Assembly (NCBI GenBank): GCA_046352935.1
Contig: JAXMGR010000004.1
Location: forward strand, 62,001 to 126,000
DNA from: CAYWMY01 sp046352935
GTDB taxonomy: Bacteria > Pseudomonadota > Gammaproteobacteria > Steroidobacterales > Steroidobacteraceae
Length of the DNA: 64,000 nt
Reading direction: 5' to 3'
The position numbers and the translations under genes are program-made. Position 1 is the first letter of the stretch. The number at the start of each line of letters is the position of its first letter. A model generated the notes under the pieces. The model saw only the letters and a program-made list of their open reading frames with translations. It was not told where the DNA came from and ran no database searches. Below, in pieces: positions 60,993-64,000 of this stretch.

Positions 60993-63900
60993 ATGCGTCT
61001 CTCCAAGATCAAGCTCGCCGGCTTCAAGTCCTTCGTCGATCCGACCGCCGTGCAGTTGCCGGGCAGTCTGACGGGCATCGTGGGCCCGAACGGCTGCGGC
61101 AAGTCGAACATCATCGACGCAGTACGCTGGGTCATGGGCGAGATCTCCGCGCGTCACCTGCGCGGCGACTCCATGACCGACGTCATCTTCAACGGGTCCG
61201 GCGGGCGCAAGCCCGTCGGCATCGCTTCGGTCGAACTCGTGTTCGACAACTCGGACGGTGCCGTCGGGGGGGCCTATGCGAACTATGCGGAGATCTCGCT
61301 GAAGCGCAGCGTGACGCGCGACGGCAACTCGACCTATTTCATCAACGGCGCGAAGTGCCGCCGCAAGGACATCACCCAGCTGTTCCTCGGCACGGGTCTG
61401 GGTTCGCGCAGCTACGCGATCATCGAGCAGGGCATGATCTCGCGCCTCATCGAGGCGAAGCCCGAGGACATGCGCTCCTTCATCGAGGAGGCTGCGGGCA
61501 TCTCGAAGTACAAGGAACGTCGCCGCGAGACCGAGAACCGCATTTCCCACACCCGCGAGAACCTCGAGCGCCTGAACGACGTGCGCGAGGAGGTCGACAA
61601 GCAGATCCGCCACCTGACCCGCCAGGCGGCGACCGCACGTCGCTACCAGGAGTACAAGGAGCAGGAACGCCGCGTGCACGCCGAACTGCTGGCGCTGCGC
61701 ATGCGCGACCTCGACGCCGACCTGACCGGCCGCAATGCGCTCACGGCGCAGCGCGAGACAGCGCTGCAGGGCGCGATCGCCGAGCAGCGCTCGGTCGAGG
61801 CGGCGATCGAGCAGGCCCGCGTCCGGCATGCCGGCTGCAGCGACCAGCTCGGTGCCGTGCAGGGGCGCTACTATCAGGCCGGTGCCGATGCGACGCGTGC
61901 CGAGCAGGCGCTCGCCCACGCGCGCGAACTGCGCCAGCGCCAGAAGGCGGACCTCGAGCGCCTGACACAGGCGCTCGCCGAATCGGCGGCGCTGCTCGAC
62001 CGGGACCAGGGGCAGCTCGATGCACTCGCCGCGTCGCTGGCGGAACAGGAGCCGGAGCTGGAGCGTGTGCGTGCCCGCGAGGCGGAATCGCGGGCCGGTC
62101 GCGAGCGGGCCGATCAGGCCATGCAGGCCTGGCAGACCGGCTGGGACACTTTCAACCGCGAGGCCAGCGCCGCGAGCCAGGCCGCGATGGTGGAGCGTAC
62201 CCGGATCGAGCAGCTCGAGACCCAGCTGCTGAGGCAGGTCAACCGGCGCGAGAAGCTCGCGGCCGAGGCCGAGCAGCTCGCCGGCGTCGCGCTCGACGCG
62301 GAGATCGCCGCGCACCAGGAACGCGAGGAGGCGACCCGGCAGGCGGGCGAATCGTCCCAGCGCGAGCTCGCCGACGTGCTCGCGCGTCTGCAGCAGTCGC
62401 GCGAGGACGAGCGCCGTGTCGTCTCGGAGCTGGATCGTGCGCGCCAGGACCTGCAGCGTGCGCGCGGACAGATCGTCTCGCTCGAGGCGCTGCAGCAGGT
62501 GGCGCTCGGGCAGGTCAAGGGCAAGGTCGTCGAGTGGCTCGCGAAGCATGATCTCGGTGCCCGGCCGCGGCTCGCGCAGCAGCTGAACGTGGAGCCGGGG
62601 TGGGACCGCGCGGTCGAGACCGTGCTGGGCTCCTATCTGGAAGCGGTGTGCGTCGACGGCCTGGATTCCATCGCGGGCCTGCTCGACAGCCTGCACGTGG
62701 GGCAGGTCACCTTCGTCGGGGGTGGTGCCGCGCCGGGCGGGCAGGCACCCGCCGACGGCACGCTGCTGTCCCGCGTGCAGGGGCCCGAGGCGGTCGAGGC
62801 CCTGCTGGTCGGGATCATCGCGGTGGAGTCGGTCGCCGAGGCGCTTGCACGGCGCGGCAGCCTGCGGCCCGGCGAATCGGTCATCACGCGTGACGGCGTC
62901 TGGGTGGGGCGCAACTGGCTGCGCGTTTCGAGGGAGCGTGACGAACACGCGGGCGTGATCGGCCGCGAGAAGGACATCCGCGCCCTGCGCGATGCCGTAC
63001 GCGACGCCGAGCAGCGGGTCAGGACGCTGGAAGCAGGACTCGACGACCTGCGTCGCAGCGTCACCGCGCTGGATGCCCGTCGCGACGAACTGCAGACGCG
63101 TGTCAACAGGCTCCACCGCGACCACGTGACGGTCCGCGGCGAACTCGAGTCGCTGCGCGCACGGGCGCGCCACAACACCCAGCGTCTCGAGCAGATACGC
63201 GGCGAGCAACAGGAAGTCGCGCACAGGTCGCCCGCGACGAAGAGGAGATCCGCGCCGGCAGGCAGCGGCTCGCGTCGGGTCTGGAACGGCTGGCGGCGCT
63301 CGATGCGCGCAGGGCGAGCTGGAACGGAGCGCGACGGGCTGCGGGCCGCACTGGTCGTGGCGCGAGACCGTTCCACGGCGGACCAGGCGGCGCTGCAGGC
63401 CACCGCCATCAAGGTCGAGTCGCAGCGCTCGACGCTGACCTCGCTGCAGACGGCGCTCGAGCGCCTGCGCGGCCAGGCCGAGCAGTTCGTCGGCCAGCAG
63501 GCGGCAGTGCGTGAGCAGCTCGCCGCCGGTGAGGCCCCCGTCGAGCTGCTGCAGCGTGAGCTGGAGGGACACCTTGCCGCGCGGCTCTCGATCGAGCAGG
63601 AGCTTGCGGCCGCACGCGAGGCCGTCGAGGCGGCCGACCAGGAACTTCGCCGGCTGGACGAGGCGCGCATCGGCCACGAACGTCGCGTCGAAGAGGCGCG
63701 TGCCTCGCTGGACGAGGTCAAGCTCAGCGCGCAGGAGGCACGGGTCCGGCGCGAAGGACTGGCCGAGCAGTTCGCGAGCACGCGCTTCGAGCTGGCGTCC
63801 GTCGTCGCGGGCCTGACGGAGGAGGCCAGTGTCGCGGCCTGGGAGCAGACGCTCGCGGAGATCACGGCCCGGATCGAGCGGCTGGGCGCCGTCAATCTCG

Positions 63901-64000
63901 CGTCCATCGACGAACTCAAGGAGCAGACCGAGCGCAAGGAATATCTCGACCGGCAGTTCGCCGACCTGTCCGAGGCACTCAACACGCTGGACCAGGCGAT
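60993..64000 (+). CDS. smc: chromosome segregation protein SMC, 3' end outside the window
   Basis: Open to the right edge, about 1002 of the expected ~1170 residues. Walker A GPNGCGKSN at about 32-40, coiled coil from about 170, hinge near 520-670 (LGARPRLAQQLNVEPG), then the second coiled coil. Residues about 744-778 (63222-63327) do not fit the coiled coil, while other frames restore it (QVARDEEEIRAG, then ELER), showing three -1 shifts that cancel. SMC with ScpAB compacts chromosomes. Divergent from queF. Confidence 0.92.
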   Translation, partial: MRLSKIKLAGFKSFVDPTAVQLPGSLTGIVGPNGCGKSNIIDAVRWVMGEISARHLRGDSMTDVIFNGSGGRKPVGIASVELVFDNSDGAVGGAYANYAEISLKRSVTRDGNSTYFINGAKCRRKDITQLFLGTGLGSRSYAIIEQGMISRLIEAKPEDMRSFIEEAAGISKYKERRRETENRISHTRENLERLNDVREEVDKQIRHLTRQAATARRYQEYKEQERRVHAELLALRMRDLDADLTGRNALTAQRETALQGAIAEQRSVEAAIEQARVRHAGCSDQLGAVQGRYYQAGADATRAEQALAHARELRQRQKADLERLTQALAESAALLDRDQGQLDALAASLAEQEPELERVRAREAESRAGRERADQAMQAWQTGWDTFNREASAASQAAMVERTRIEQLETQLLRQVNRREKLAAEAEQLAGVALDAEIAAHQEREEATRQAGESSQRELADVLARLQQSREDERRVVSELDRARQDLQRARGQIVSLEALQQVALGQVKGKVVEWLAKHDLGARPRLAQQLNVEPGWDRAVETVLGSYLEAVCVDGLDSIAGLLDSLHVGQVTFVGGGAAPGGQAPADGTLLSRVQGPEAVEALLVGIIAVESVAEALARRGSLRPGESVITRDGVWVGRNWLRVSRERDEHAGVIGREKDIRALRDAVRDAEQRVRTLEAGLDDLRRSVTALDARRDELQTRVNRLHRDHVTVRGELESLRARARHNTQRLEQIRGEQQEVAHRSPATKRRSAPAGSGSRRVWNGWRRSMRAGRAGTERDGLRAALVVARDRSTADQAALQATAIKVESQRSTLTSLQTALERLRGQAEQFVGQQAAVREQLAAGEAPVELLQRELEGHLAARLSIEQELAAAREAVEAADQELRRLDEARIGHERRVEEARASLDEVKLSAQEARVRREGLAEQFASTRFELASVVAGLTEEASVAAWEQTLAEITARIERLGAVNLASIDELKEQTERKEYLDRQFADLSEALNTLDQA

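Overview
The window is a gene-dense, high-GC stretch of a bacterial chromosome with no insertion sequences, prophage, CRISPR array or tRNA that I could find. The core gene order (rimP-nusA-infB-rbfA-truB-rpsO-pnp; dksA-gluQRS; queF; ubiC; slyX; smc) points to a gammaproteobacterium. The Cys-poor DksA, the many SnoaL-like, Rieske, P450, LLM-flavin and NADP-oxidoreductase genes, and PhaR suggest a free-living degrader of hydrophobic or aromatic compounds, of the Steroidobacterales/Nevskiales/Immundisolibacter kind. That placement is inference and was not tested by any search.

Layout. 1-6.5 kb: 3' end of a MoaD/ThiS-like gene, a TPR gene coupled to an arylsulfatase, an MDR oxidoreductase, an LLM flavin monooxygenase, slyX and a YbhB/YbcL protein. 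6.6-12 kb: a SAM methyltransferase, an M48-TPR lipoprotein protease, a DEAD-box helicase and a YjdM-like Zn-ribbon protein. 12-19 kb: a spermidine-synthase-like membrane protein, a SnoaL-like protein plus SDR, asparagine synthase and a PPM-type methyltransferase; the last two are divergent across a 24-bp palindrome and a (GTCG)7 tract. 19-21.4 kb: a PhoD-like phosphatase with an unknown partner.

21.5-25 kb: a tight set of CDF metal transporter, membrane-anchored FAD/2Fe-2S reductase, small b-cytochrome-like membrane protein and octaheme c-type cytochrome. Together these look like an uncharacterised NAD(P)H-to-periplasm electron-transfer chain. 25-31 kb: a second MDR oxidoreductase and a MarR-controlled EmrAB/NodT-type efflux operon. 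31-36 kb: a catabolic unit reading SnoaL, P450, acyl-CoA ligase, Rieske oxygenase. 36-40.5 kb: a translationally coupled unit of flippase-like membrane protein, phosphodiesterase-superfamily enzyme and GMC oxidoreductase. 40.5-43 kb: chorismate lyase, azoreductase, a VanZ-like protein and dodecin.

43.5-47.4 kb: two tandem S9 peptidase paralogs, the first of which has lost its catalytic Ser. 47.4-56.2 kb: the transcription/translation operon, preceded by a promoter and two intrinsic terminators that look like an attenuating leader. 56.2-64 kb: a Cys-type UGSC protein and its partner, phaR, gluQRS, dksA with a histone-H1-like tail, queF, and the 5' part of smc. The smc copy carries three mutually compensating -1 shifts within about 105 bp.
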